Assembly (NCBI GenBank): GCA_947579665.1
Contig: OX388341.1
Coordinates: 4,340,001-4,404,000, forward strand
Direction: 5' to 3'
DNA: 64,000 bases
Source: Sympetrum striolatum
Lineage: Eukaryota > Arthropoda > Insecta > Odonata > Libellulidae
Shown: positions 23,910 through 33,947 of the stretch, piece after piece
How the letters are laid out: every line of letters starts with the position of its first letter
How positions within the stretch are numbered: position 1 is the first letter of the stretch
The notes under the pieces: generated by a model
The model's database searches: none
What the model was told of the DNA's origin: nothing
The model's input: only the letters and a program-made list of their open reading frames with translations
Program-made: the position numbers and the translations under genes

Positions 23910-24140
23910 AGAAAAAAATCTGATGTGGCCAGCACATGACTTTCTCCATATATACATAAGATGTAAATATTTATCTACGGCAGTAATTTCGAACTCCATA
24001 TTCCATCTAAACTTGCAAGATGAGTGATTAATATATATATATTATTATCTTTGACGCCAAAAACATTATAAATAATGTTTTTCGGGACATGATCGATGAT
24101 AAACGATGAAATTGGCCTTTCGCCCATAGAGCCCAGAGCG

Positions 24141-24773
24141 CCCACAAAGTACATAATCAGCAACTTCCGGTTTATCAGTATTTCATGAATAACTCCTACA
24201 CAATCAGTGATAAAAATATATGTTTCAAAGAAAAGTTATAGTAAAATACATTTTCTAGAACTTTTGTAAATAATAGTATATACCTAAATATCATATTTAT
24301 GGAGATATTTTGATAACCGGAAATGAGCTTTGAAGAATGAAGCTCAACTTCCGGTAAACCGATTTACTCCAAAAACTAACCAACTCTAAAGAAACTAATC
24401 AAAGTACTATATATGAAATTAAGTGTTGATACAATGAATGGTTTTCATGTTAGAGCGCCCACAAAGTACATAACAGCTACTTCCGGTTTATCGGTATTTC
24501 GCGAATAACTCCTAATCAACCGGTGATACAAAAATATTTTAAATACAAAAGTTATAGTAAATAACATTATCTAAAACTTTTATAAGTTATACAATACACG
24601 TATGTATCATATTTATGGAGATATTTTGAAAACCGGAAATGAGCTTTAATGAAAGAAGCTCGACTTACGGTCAACCGATTTACTCCAAAAACTAATCAAC
24701 TCTGACAGCACACACCATAGTACTATATATGAAGTTTGGTATTGATACGTCCAATAGTTATCACGTTAGAGCG
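24141..24773 (+). repeat. Tandem repeat, two units of about 317 bp
   Basis: Unit starts marked by AGAGCGCCCACAA occur at 24141 (core), 24458 and 24774, a spacing of 317 and 316 bp. Each unit contains ACTTCCGGTTTATC, AATAACTCCTA, CATATTTATGGAGATATTTT and AACCGATTTACTCCAAAAAC. A third partial unit runs into a CA microsatellite. The spacing and composition suggest a satellite-like tail of a transposon. Confidence 0.8.
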
Positions 24774-24783
24774 CCCACAAGCA

Positions 24784-24787
24784 CAGA

Positions 24788-24819
<32 letters not shown>

Positions 24820-24828
24820 TACACACAG
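24784..24828 (+). repeat. CA microsatellite
   Basis: A run of (CA)n with a few TA interruptions, immediately after the third AGAGCGCCCACAA motif. Confidence 0.95.
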
Positions 24829-24959
24829 ACATCATTCCGAAAATGGTTAAAACGTGTCCTAGGGACCCCAAAACATGTATTTCCGTTGAAATCTCGAAGT
24901 CGAATTTTTTCATGAAAACAATACTTTCTCTATACTTCGTATATGGAGAAAGTAAAAAG

Positions 24960-25870
24960 AGGATTAAAAATATTCTTAAATTCACTGCAATTTATCCGTC
25001 CGGCATGAAACCCGGGTCTTCCTTGTAATATTAACTATGCAGCACAACAGAAGTTCACCATCTCTAACTATGTGTGAAAACTCAAGCATAAATATTTGCT
25101 GCAACTGCCTCAAACGACGTCCTACTTTTCCCTTATATTCCTTATGTGAGAAATTTTAATGTGCTCTGGCATCGAACCCAGGAACAGCATGGTCTTATCA
25201 AAAATTATTTCTTAAACAGAGTCTTAATATACATCTTCTATCTAAGCAAGAACTTCCCATCATTTCTATAAGTGCATGAAAAAAAAAATTAAATATTATC
25301 CCAATGTGTTTTATGTGGGAGATATATTTACCACATGGCATCGAACCCGGGTCTTTATGGCGATGCTTCCTATGCAGCACAATAGAAGATCACCATCTGT
25401 AACTATGTGTGAAAATCCAAGCAGGAATATTGGCTGCAATTGCCTCAAACGACGTCCTACTTTTCACATATATTACTTGTGAGAGAAATTTCTGGCATCG
25501 AACCCAGGAACAGTACGGTCTTATCTATTTTTTTCTCAAACCGAGTCTTAATATACATCCTCTAGCAAAAAATTTCCTATCATTTTGATAAGTGCATCAA
25601 AAAAATAATGAAAAACTACCTCAATGTATTTTAAATCGGAGATTTTTGCATTGTCCTAGCATCGAACCCAGGATATTTTCTGTGAAAGTCATTAATGTTT
25701 TCGATAAATCATGACCATATCTACTACTAAAGGCTACTTGAGTTTTGATTCTCTATCTATATGGGAAGTATATTTTTAAAATTCCCGAAAATCAAAGCAA
25801 TGCATTTAAATGGAAAAAATCGGGACTTTGGGGCCCTCTGGAATCAAGCCCATGACACTGAGGTTCAAAG
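24960..25870 (-). repeat. Array of tRNA-like modules, about 165-bp spacing, copy 1
   Basis: On the minus strand, pol III B-box-like motifs (GGGTTCGATGCC and variants) occur with starts on the plus strand at 25002, 25168, 25337, 25494, 25659 and 25840, at intervals of 166, 169, 157, 165 and 181 bp. Modules 1 and 3 resemble each other, with a plausible A-box (TGCATAGTAGG-like) upstream. Modules 2 and 4 resemble each other (GTTCCTGGGTTCGATGCCAG). Modules 5 and 6 differ. The order is A-B-A-B-C-D. No full cloverleaf is evident, so these are tRNA-derived repeats and not tRNA genes. Confidence 0.65.
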
Positions 25871-25984
25871 TAACCCTCCGGAAAAAGTTCCGGGGGGTTT
25901 CACGTCAGGGCCTATACGCTGTTAAAAGTTCAAGTCAATGACCCTTGTGGTTTAGTCTGTGAATTAGTATCCTATCTGGGATTA

Positions 25985-27416
25985 TACATATTGTGATATT
26001 AACAACATCACAATGTACGTTTGTGTTTACATCACGTGATTCATACCAGCACACAATGGGCTGAAACCGAATAAACAGGACATTGAGTCAAAAATGGTTT
26101 TCTTGAGTGCGGAACTTGAAACTTCACATAGACATTGCAAAATGATTGAATTTTATGTTTCCCTTTGCCGTTTTTAATAAAATAGATACAGGGTGGCAAA
26201 CTTGAGAAATTTTCACAGAAAATGAGTCTCGGATGTTTTCGCAGAAACACTCAAATCGTAGATTTATAGAGACTTCAAGAAAAAATGTTGGAAAAAACAA
26301 CGACGCAGTAATCTAGCATGACTCTTTATCTCTCGACAAGTTTTTGCGTTTAAAGATTGGGTCTACTACGTCGATCTACAAGGCTTCTAGATACAAAATC
26401 TCAAGAACATATTCCAATCTATCTCCTGCCCTGGGATTGCGGTGAATTTTTCGTAAGCGCTGCACGGTCCGGCTCGGAGGTATTGAATCCAGTATCGCTC
26501 TCTTTTTGGTGAAGTAAATTCGATTAAACAGCCTCCTTCGTGTTAAATTCTTGCTAATTACATCAAAAACTTGTGTGAAGCGAATTTAAGATAGGAATTG
26601 AATACATCTATTACGCAGAATGGACATTGAATTGGGAACATTTTACAGAAATGTGATCTTATTTTAATTTCAAACGAAAAAAACTTGTGGCTATGTCTAT
26701 CATCAGTATTAGCTGGAAATATGGTTGTTAGAATTGACTTCGAGAAATATTTACGTATGAAAATTATTGCCGACCCTTATGTTATGAGTTAAAGCGCTTT
26801 CGCATCCACTCATTTGCTAGGATTACTTGGCAGCTGTTGTTGGGCATGTTAGGAAGGAAATATTTATCTTACTTATAACTTGCTTTTACTAACAGAATGA
26901 TTGAATGTGAAAGTGACTTTAAGCAATCCTATTTTTTACGATTTTGACTTTAACAAAAATATCCGTTTACTCGAGTTTTATTCGCAATTTAACTCAAACA
27001 CGATTTCGGTGAACTTCGGAGATGTGTTAAAGATAACTAGCGAAAGAAAAAAGCATTTACGTAAGTGTTTCGTTTGTTTTAACTACTCCAGATAAATTTC
27101 GACTGCCTCGAAGGTATCCCCAACGTTCTCTTTAATTTAGGACCTCATTCAACTCTATTTTCTTTAAAAATTCGATTACATTCATTTTTGTCCTCAAATT
27201 TTCCGTGAAATTCTGGGTGAGTCACGAATTCGAGGGTATTTCACGAGGTAATCCATAAATCGACCGGCAATCACGGCATATCGTATCCGAACATTTACTT
27301 TTCCCGATAACTTCGAGAATTAGAGCTTTCATTTCCACCTTTTCGCTCTTTTATCGCCATTGCTTTCACACGGACAGACTTATCTCACGAAACACCGTTC
27401 AAAAGAGAGCTCTACC
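25985..27416. other. No gene recognised
   Basis: AT-rich intron-like sequence. The open frames on both strands are short and uninformative. Confidence 0.45.
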
Positions 27417-27641
27417 GACCGTGACCCCCGCGGGCAGGAATCGATCCAAGCTGGCCACAGGAATGATGAAGCAGTCGCGGTCCAGGGCTGCGAGGCTGAG
27501 CACCGTCCCGCCGAAGCTCACTTGCTTCGACGCCCGTCCTTCGTCTTCCGACGCCAGCGGAGGCGGCAGCACCAGGGGTGGGGTCGGAGGTCTCGGCTTC
27601 TGCTGGATCTCCTCTTTGGGCTTCCTCCTCTTCCCTCCCGC
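27417..27641 (-). CDS. Predicted internal exon of unrecognised minus-strand gene
   Basis: A GC-rich exon with acceptor TGTTCGCAG at 27642 and donor options at 27420 (ACG/GTCGGT, phase 0) or 27416 (TCG/GTAGAG, phase 1). It encodes a Lys-rich start (AGGKRRKPKEEIQQKP), a Pro-rich linker (RPPTPPLVLPPPL), then a more ordered-looking part: KQVSFGGTVLSLAALDRDCF, IIPVASLDRFLPAG. It is entered in phase 0, consistent with the phase-0 end of the exon at 28028-28326. With the 27420 donor it would also splice in phase to the exon at 11406-11700, some 15.7 kb away across several transposons. The family is not recognised; low-complexity content argues for caution. Confidence 0.5.
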
Positions 27642-28027
27642 CTGCGAACAAAACATCTCTTAAATCGATTTCTCGTCGGAGAGACTGCGAAAGATTCAAT
27701 CGCAATAATGGATTCCAATTTCTCGAAAGTATTCGATAGGGGGCCAACAGAAAGGTCTCTCGAAGTTTTATTTGCGATAGTTTCCGCCAGTCTTATTCTC
27801 CAGAAAGTCTCGTTTTAATTTCGAATCACTCTGCGATACGGTTTATTTACGGTGACTCAAACGTGCACTCATTTATCTAAGAAGCAGTCGTTCAGAAGAA
27901 AACTCAATAACACACGAAAAGAGTTCACGAATCGCAAAGGTTCTAAGAATTTATTCCAAATCCAAGCATTGCATTTTCTTAAAGAAATTAGTTCTTCTCG
28001 AGGAGCAGCTTTATCCAATGTTCTCAC

Positions 28028-28326
28028 CTCTTTCCACTTCATGAGAGTCACTGCCGCACCCGCACTGCCGCTCCTACGTCCTTGTTCTGCCGCCGGAACA
28101 CCTTCTTCCATGGCGTACTTGCCCCCGACCAGAAGAGGCTCCCCAGACCTACCTCCCATGGGACTCATGAAAATGTGGGTCCTGTAGTGTCCTCCGTGGT
28201 AATCAGCGTCGACGGCACTCGCCCCTCCGCCGTGGTTATCTCTGTTCCGCCTCGGGCTCTTCCCTCCGAAGCCGAAGAACCCTCTCCCTCCGCCCATCAC
28301 CCCACGACCACCACTTCTCTCTTTGT
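28028..28326 (-). CDS. Predicted Gly-rich internal exon of unrecognised minus-strand gene
   Basis: A GC-rich open exon between acceptor TTTCCATGCAG and the consensus donor AAAGAG/GTGAGA. It has 99 codons after completing a split codon (enters phase 1, leaves phase 0). The product is Gly/Arg-rich at the start (SGGRGVMGGGRGFFGFGGKS), then DADYHGGHYRTHIFMSPMGG, LLVGGKYAMEEGV and a basic VTLMKWKE end. No domain is recognised. Base composition is sharply different from the surrounding intronic DNA, which together with the two good splice sites supports a real exon. Its 5' partner exon was not found with matching phase. Confidence 0.5.
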
Positions 28327-29261
28327 CTGCATGGAAATTACGGCGGAACATTAGATTCATGGCTGCAGGCGATGTTCTTATTTTCTGGGACGCGACAAAA
28401 CGGGATTAATTATTCTTTTTACGAAAGGAAAATGTCGGCACGATTTCGGGAAGTCTGTCCCTATTGCCGTCACCGGAAGCGTCAAAGAGTGACCGAAATC
28501 GAGAGTTGGATGGCCATCCTCGGAACTTCTGTATCTCTCGAAGACGCGACCGAACTGTCGGTTTTCTTCCCCCGTCCCTCCCTTCCCCCCTGTGGACGCA
28601 CTACTAAGAATAGGACGGCCATGGGGGAGTGTGTCTCACCAATAAACCTCCCACTTTTCTGCAAGTCCCGCTTCTAGAGACCCATTTAAAAAAAACTGCC
28701 TCTTTCCCTCGAAACCTTCGAGTGTTACGAACATTCGTACGCGAGCGAACGCGTGCCAACGGAATCGATCCTCGAATCTTCCGAATATAACTCGAAGTAA
28801 TATTGTCGCGATATTCGCTTTCCGCGTACACCCGATCTATAATTCCCCTAAACGCTCTTATGTTACGAGTCATTCTGCGGAGTAGAATCAAAACGAGGCG
28901 CTAATTGAGTATGAAGAATCAGCGATAATTCGCATTTTGTAAACAACATGGTGCATCAACGAGGCGACTTTTTCATGGATGCCAACGATAAGGCATGTTC
29001 ATTCCGCCCCTTCCGTGTTCCCCTCTGCCAACTCCTCGCTGTGGTCCTTTACTACGCTGTGACGTTTTGGCGAGTTATTTTTAGTTGCGCAGGTGACATT
29101 TTTATTCTAGCCTTCCCCATTACACGTCCCCCTTTGAAGCCTCGCACCTTAATCAAGCAGCGCTCGATTGAGCAAGGCGACGACAATCGTAATGACGGCC
29201 TATTTATTTTACGGATAATTAAGAAAATATTGAGAAATATACCTAAAATGTCGTGGGCGTA
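28327..29261. other. No confident gene; moderately GC-rich
   Basis: Mixed composition with several short open frames on both strands. None has a domain or good splice context. It is probably intron or regulatory DNA of the minus-strand gene. Confidence 0.4.
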
Positions 29262-29345
29262 GATATATATTTACGAGTAAAACGTACCTTGCATACTGCA
29301 AGCAGATCGAAAAAACTAATTTCATATCGGCGTCATATCGGGACG
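29262..29345 (+). repeat. Dispersed repeat, family C, copy 2
   Basis: Matches 23827-23909 (TTGCATACTGCAAGCA, CATATCGGGACGG). It is continuous here with the tRNA-like array that follows. Confidence 0.65.
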
Positions 29346-29369
29346 GTCTTTAAAATAAAAAAAAGATTG

Positions 29370-30045
29370 AAAATATTCTTTAAATTCGCTGTAATTTAAT
29401 CGTCTGGCATCGAACCCGGGTCTTCCTGGTGAACCTACTATGCAGCACAACAGAAGATTGCCATTTTTAACTATGTGTGCAAATTCAAGCAGGGATATTG
29501 GCTGCAACTGCCTCAAACGACGTCCTACTTTTCATATATATTTATTGTGTGGAAACTGGACTCTGGCATCAAACCAAGGAACAGTACCGTCTTATCTAAA
29601 TTTTTTTCTTAAACCGAGTCTTAATTTACATCTTCTAGCAAAGCAAGAACTTCCTATTATTTCAATAAGTGCATCAAAATAAATAATGAAAACTACCTCA
29701 ATGTATTTTAAAGGGCAGATTTTTGCATCGTCCTAGCTTCGAACCAAGGGTATTTTCCGTGAAGGTCATTAATGTTTTCTATAGATCATGACCATATATA
29801 TAGGCTCCTTGAGTTTTGATTCTCTACCTATCCGGGAAGTATTTTTTTTTAATTCCCGAAAATCAAAGCAATGCATTTAAACGGGAAAAATCGGGACTTT
29901 GGGGCCGTCTGGAATCGAACCCATGACACTGAGGTTCAAAATCGCAATTTTTCTGGTCGTTACACTTTATGGCCAATACGCCGTAAAAATTACAATTCGA
30001 TCACGCTTGTGGTTTAGGCTGTGAATTAGTATCCTATCTATATAC
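29370..30045 (-). repeat. Array of tRNA-like modules, copy 2
   Basis: Same family as 24960-25870. Module starts (plus strand) lie at 29406, 29565, 29735 and 29911, at intervals of 159, 170 and 176 bp. The order is A-B-C-D, one A-B pair fewer than the first array. The last module and the following GTGGTTTAGGCTGTGAATTA block match about 25935-25970. Confidence 0.65.
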
Positions 30046-30951
30046 CTACATGAATGAATCCGGAGAAGCGTCTGTATATAATAGATTTGCCGGTTGAAAA
30101 CGATGCCCTAGTTTACTTCGAAGAAAAATAATACTTTAAACGGAGCGAAGCATTCAAGAAATTCGGTAACGCGGTATCTTACTTTAGTATCATGAAAAAG
30201 TGTAATTTATCGGTATGTTCACCAAGGACGCACATTCCGTTCGAATTTACCGGACCTCGTTCAATTTCCGTTTTCAACATACATCGTAATTACTTCGGTT
30301 TTCCCTAATTATTAAATATTGATAACCCGAAATATATGCTATGATAAATGCTCTTGCTCAACTTCTAAGAGCTAAAACATGTTTAATTTAAAGTTTCTCA
30401 ATTATAACTAGCAGTTGTTCCCTATACTTTTGCTCATGTCAAGATATCCGACGGTATAAAAATATTTTTGCCCTATTCCTCCGTCCAAATCCCATGTCTC
30501 GCGGTTGCAATAGAAGCCAATTCGAATTGTAATCTCTTACTCGGATTCCTTATGGTAAGTGCGTCTCCTCATAGCGTATTATTATTCGTAGCGTCGTACC
30601 CTGGATCATTTTGAAAGATGTCCCCTCTCAGTCACGTGATATACCTTGATTCTTCCAATCAGCGCTGCTGGCTCTCCTTCACAGGGTATTCCATAATGTT
30701 CCACTAGCATACGAGATATTTCATTAGTATTTTATTTTATGTATTTATTTATGCTTCGCATGCAGCAAAACGCTAATTTAAAGTGAAGGTATAAAATGAG
30801 CGATTGACGAACACCCACTTCCATTTCTAACCAGAAAAATCAGCCGAGATTCGAAAAGGAGCGAATGAGTGATAACCGCGGCCGGTTAATCTCATTTTAA
30901 TGGATAAACAATATATTTGATTTTCTGAAGCGTATGATATATTTTATCTAT
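30046..30951. other. No gene recognised
   Basis: AT-rich sequence without a recognised element. Confidence 0.4.
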
Positions 30952-30960
30952 ATAGATTGT

Positions 30961-31272
30961 CGTGGCTGGTGAATTGATCTGGGGGGAATTCGTACACAGT
31001 GGAATTCGTACCCGGGGAATTGATCCCCCGACAGATTGGTACGCGGGGAATTGATCCCCCGCGCTGATGTTGTACTACTGTTATTCAGTCTTATGTTAAT
31101 CTACACGCCCTGATTATTGGTTAATGTTATAAATCAATTAACCGGGGGTTGGGTTGGTAGTACAACATCAGTGCGGGTGATCAATTCCCCGCGTACCAAT
31201 CTGTCGGGGGATCAATTCCCCGGGTACGAATTCCCCGCGTACGAATTCCCCCGGACCAATTCACCGGGCGCC
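30961..31272. mobile_element. Foldback-type non-autonomous element (312 bp) with 9-bp target duplication
   Basis: The 9-bp direct repeat ATAGATTGT flanks the element (30952-30960 and 31273-31281). The arms 30961-31080 and 31156-31272 are inverted repeats of about 118 bp over almost the whole element. They are built from repeated blocks: GGGGAATTCGTAC, GGGGAATTGATCCCCC, GACAGATTGGTACGCGGGG. The inner ends TGATGTTGTACTAC and GTAGTACAACATCA are perfectly complementary around a 75-base loop. Long repetitive inverted repeats with a 9-bp duplication are typical of foldback or Mutator-like miniature elements. There is no coding capacity. Confidence 0.8.
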
Positions 31273-31281
31273 ATAGATTGT

Positions 31282-32585
31282 GATGGAGTTTGTACTCGTT
31301 TGAACATACTTCAACTCTGAATTTCTCCATAGAAGTTGAAAAGACAAATTAAACCCTTAATCATGATTTGAGCAAACTTATTTGACAAAAACTTCTCTCT
31401 TTATTGAATAATACCGCAAATTCGAATTCTACATATTTCTAAACTATGACCTCGTCTATAATATTCAACATAAATTTCCAAGAGGGCTGAAAAATCCAAT
31501 GACATAGCTTATACATTCAAATATAAGTTATTCAAAAGTGAAGAAATCGAAAACGAGCTTTAATATAAATTTAGCACGATTTATGTACCAAGGGCCAGTG
31601 ATATAACACAAATATGCATGCAAAAACAATCTCAATTCAGGAAAGGGTTGCACAACTTGGTTTTAGATAATCTACTTAATTATGTAACACATAACTATAG
31701 GGGATGTACGAGGGTTATACCTTCCAACTATAACATGTACACGCAAACTCTTTTTTTCAAAAGAGAATCGCAAAAAGCAAAAAAGCTATTCGAAAAGGTA
31801 AAAAGGCACATAAATGGGGTCCAGAGAATCTGTAACCTTGGAATTAAATCTTCGAAAGCGCGATTGTATTAATTAATAATTGGAGGTGCACAGCGATAGA
31901 AACAGCTCGTGAGTTCTTAAGACCATGGAACTGACGTTTGAGTTAAAATTCCGCAGTCAATAAATGGGACTCGGAAAATTTATATTCGGTCAATTTCCCG
32001 ATGTGTGAATGAATGATATCCAACAAATATATCTCGAAGAATTCTTCTTAGAATTTTCACCTCATTGCTCACAACTGCGAGAAAATGTAGGCATTCTGTC
32101 GATACGAGACTCTAAGCGAAAGTGCATAACGATTAGTAATACTGGCAAAATGAAGCGCCAAAAAATAGTTAAACATTTCCGAGAAAATGGAAAAATATTA
32201 TCTTCACTGTTGATGAAATGATGAATAGTTGTCATCCTTAAGGAAGAGAAAATTGGATGCTTACAAAGCAAGGCCTTAGAACAAACCAATAGCCCGAATG
32301 TAAAATCATGATTTCATTTGCGGTTCGCTCGCATTCAATTATGTGAACGTGAAAATTTTAAGAATTCGATTCCTACTTAGGCACGAGTAAAATATTTTTC
32401 ATTCGATGTTATGGAAAATATTGGGTGACAATTATTTCAACGAAGTGACTGCCTCGGGGACACTACGACACACTCATACATTCCATGCATCAACGACACA
32501 CGCACACACACACATTCAGGGACACACGGTTATCTTTTCGTCAGCGGTCGTCGAAATTCCCTTGATGGTCCAGATTAGCAGCTAC
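31282..32585. other. No gene recognised; CA microsatellite
   Basis: AT-rich sequence, with a CA-rich run at about 32495-32515. No gene recognised. Confidence 0.4.
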
Positions 32586-32920
32586 TTTCCTTCTTCCTCT
32601 TCGTACTCTTCTTCTTCGAGCCCCAGTTCCTCCTCCGAGGCATCGAATTCCTCCTCCGCTTCGTGGCAGCAGACGAACCCTTCCTCGGGGTACATGACGG
32701 TCACCGGCCGGATTCTTCCCCTGCTCCTGCCTTCGCCTCTTCCGCCCTCGCATCCGTACGTGCAGTAAAACCCATCCACTCCGGGTTGGTGAACCGGCAT
32801 TTTGTAAGGGTATAGAGGCTGCTCCTGAACGTTGACCTTCGCTTTTTTCTTCCTCCCTTTCTCATCCTTTGGTCCTCGACCGCTCGCCAACACGACCGCT
32901 GAAGAGTTCGCCTCCGCCAT
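32586..32920 (-). CDS. Predicted first coding exon of unrecognised minus-strand gene
   Basis: A GC-rich open stretch starting at ATG 32920. The start is preceded by an acceptor-like AAATTTTAG/GCG at about 32970, so a spliced 5' untranslated exon is possible. It encodes MAEANSSAVVLASGRG, a Lys-rich segment (KGRKKKAKVNVQ), PLYPYKMPVHQPGVDGFYC, a Gly/Arg-rich segment, VTVMYPEEGFVCCHEAEEEF and a long acidic tail. It ends at TAG (32582) or at a weak donor (GGAAA/GTAGCT). Neither boundary matches the phase of the exon at 28326, so either an exon between them was missed or this is a separate gene. It faces DNAJC22 head-to-head. The family is not recognised. Confidence 0.42.
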
Positions 32921-32969
32921 CCCAGCGGTGCACCTCGGAAAGCCAACTTTGAAGGACCTACGGGATCGC

Positions 32970-33947
32970 CTAAAATTTCGCGCATATATCTGTCATCGGC
33001 GAAGTGCGAGATCGGCTGGAGTTAGAAAGAATGCTCATGAGCGAAAGGAGATGTTTCTGCAGCGCCATGACTGCGCCGACTGCCTTTGCGCCAATTCCCT
33101 CTCCCTCCTCAGCGTCAATGCGGGATGCGGAGCCTGTGGGGGAGGGGTGGTGCGCAAGGAGTAATGGAAAATTCATGGAAGGAGTTATACCGTCTCATAT
33201 GGTCGCGAGATATCTCCTGTTTCGTAAATATAGCGTATCGATTTTTTCTGAAAGCGTCATTCGACATTTTTGTCGGTACAAGTTGAGATTGAACTGCAAA
33301 AATACGCTCGTATCGGGAACATTTTATTGAAAATATATTCGAGAATTAGGATTTTAGAAAATGGAACTGGGAGAGAAATGATACGATCATCTCAAAGGAT
33401 ACGATTATTCAATATGATACTCAGAGCATAATACTCTAAGGATTCGGTGTTATTTATTAATTGATATGCTCAGAATTCCTTTCGTTTTGAGAAATGCAGA
33501 TTTCATATACCGAGTAACTGAAATATAGCGTGCTGCAATATTTTTAAATTAGCGAATGATATCCTAAGATAATGGATTTTAACCCTCCCTCTAATTTTCA
33601 TCCTCGCGATTTTCCTCAGCTGCTTTAAGGATAAGACTAACCCGCATTGATTTTCTTTATAGAAGAGTATGAAAGGAAAGAATAACTAAGACATTGCGAA
33701 TACGGGAGAGAAACAATTAATTTTGCGCATTGTCCATAGAATTTTCGAAGTGGGGGAAGAGAAAATGGAAAAAAGGATAAACGGAGAACAGCTGACATCG
33801 GAAAATTTACTTCTCAAAATACTCAGTAGATGGCGAATTGGAAGCCCACCTCCGTCCCAGACGTGTCAGTGAACTTATAACGGACTAGTTTTACCGTTAG
33901 CGGCAAATGGAATTGAGGTGACTGTTACTGAATTTACGTTTAGTATC
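32970..33947. promoter_or_regulatory. Shared upstream region between divergent genes
   Basis: The two start codons at 32920 (minus) and 33948 (plus) are about 1 kb apart and point away from each other. The left part of the interval (to about 33170) is GC-rich; the right part is AT-rich. No core promoter motif can be assigned with confidence. Bidirectional promoter function is inferred from position only. Confidence 0.3.

Noticed and set aside
27412..27747. Alternative reading frame with Arg/Gly/Ala-rich product over the 27.4-27.6 kb exon
   Set aside because: Overlaps the better-supported exon frame that matches splice phases on both sides; high GC gives open frames in every register.
32541..32985. 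Other minus-strand and plus-strand open frames overlapping the exon at 32586-32920
   Set aside because: Low-complexity shadows caused by GC-rich and acidic-repeat codons; only one frame has a sensible start and an ordered composition.
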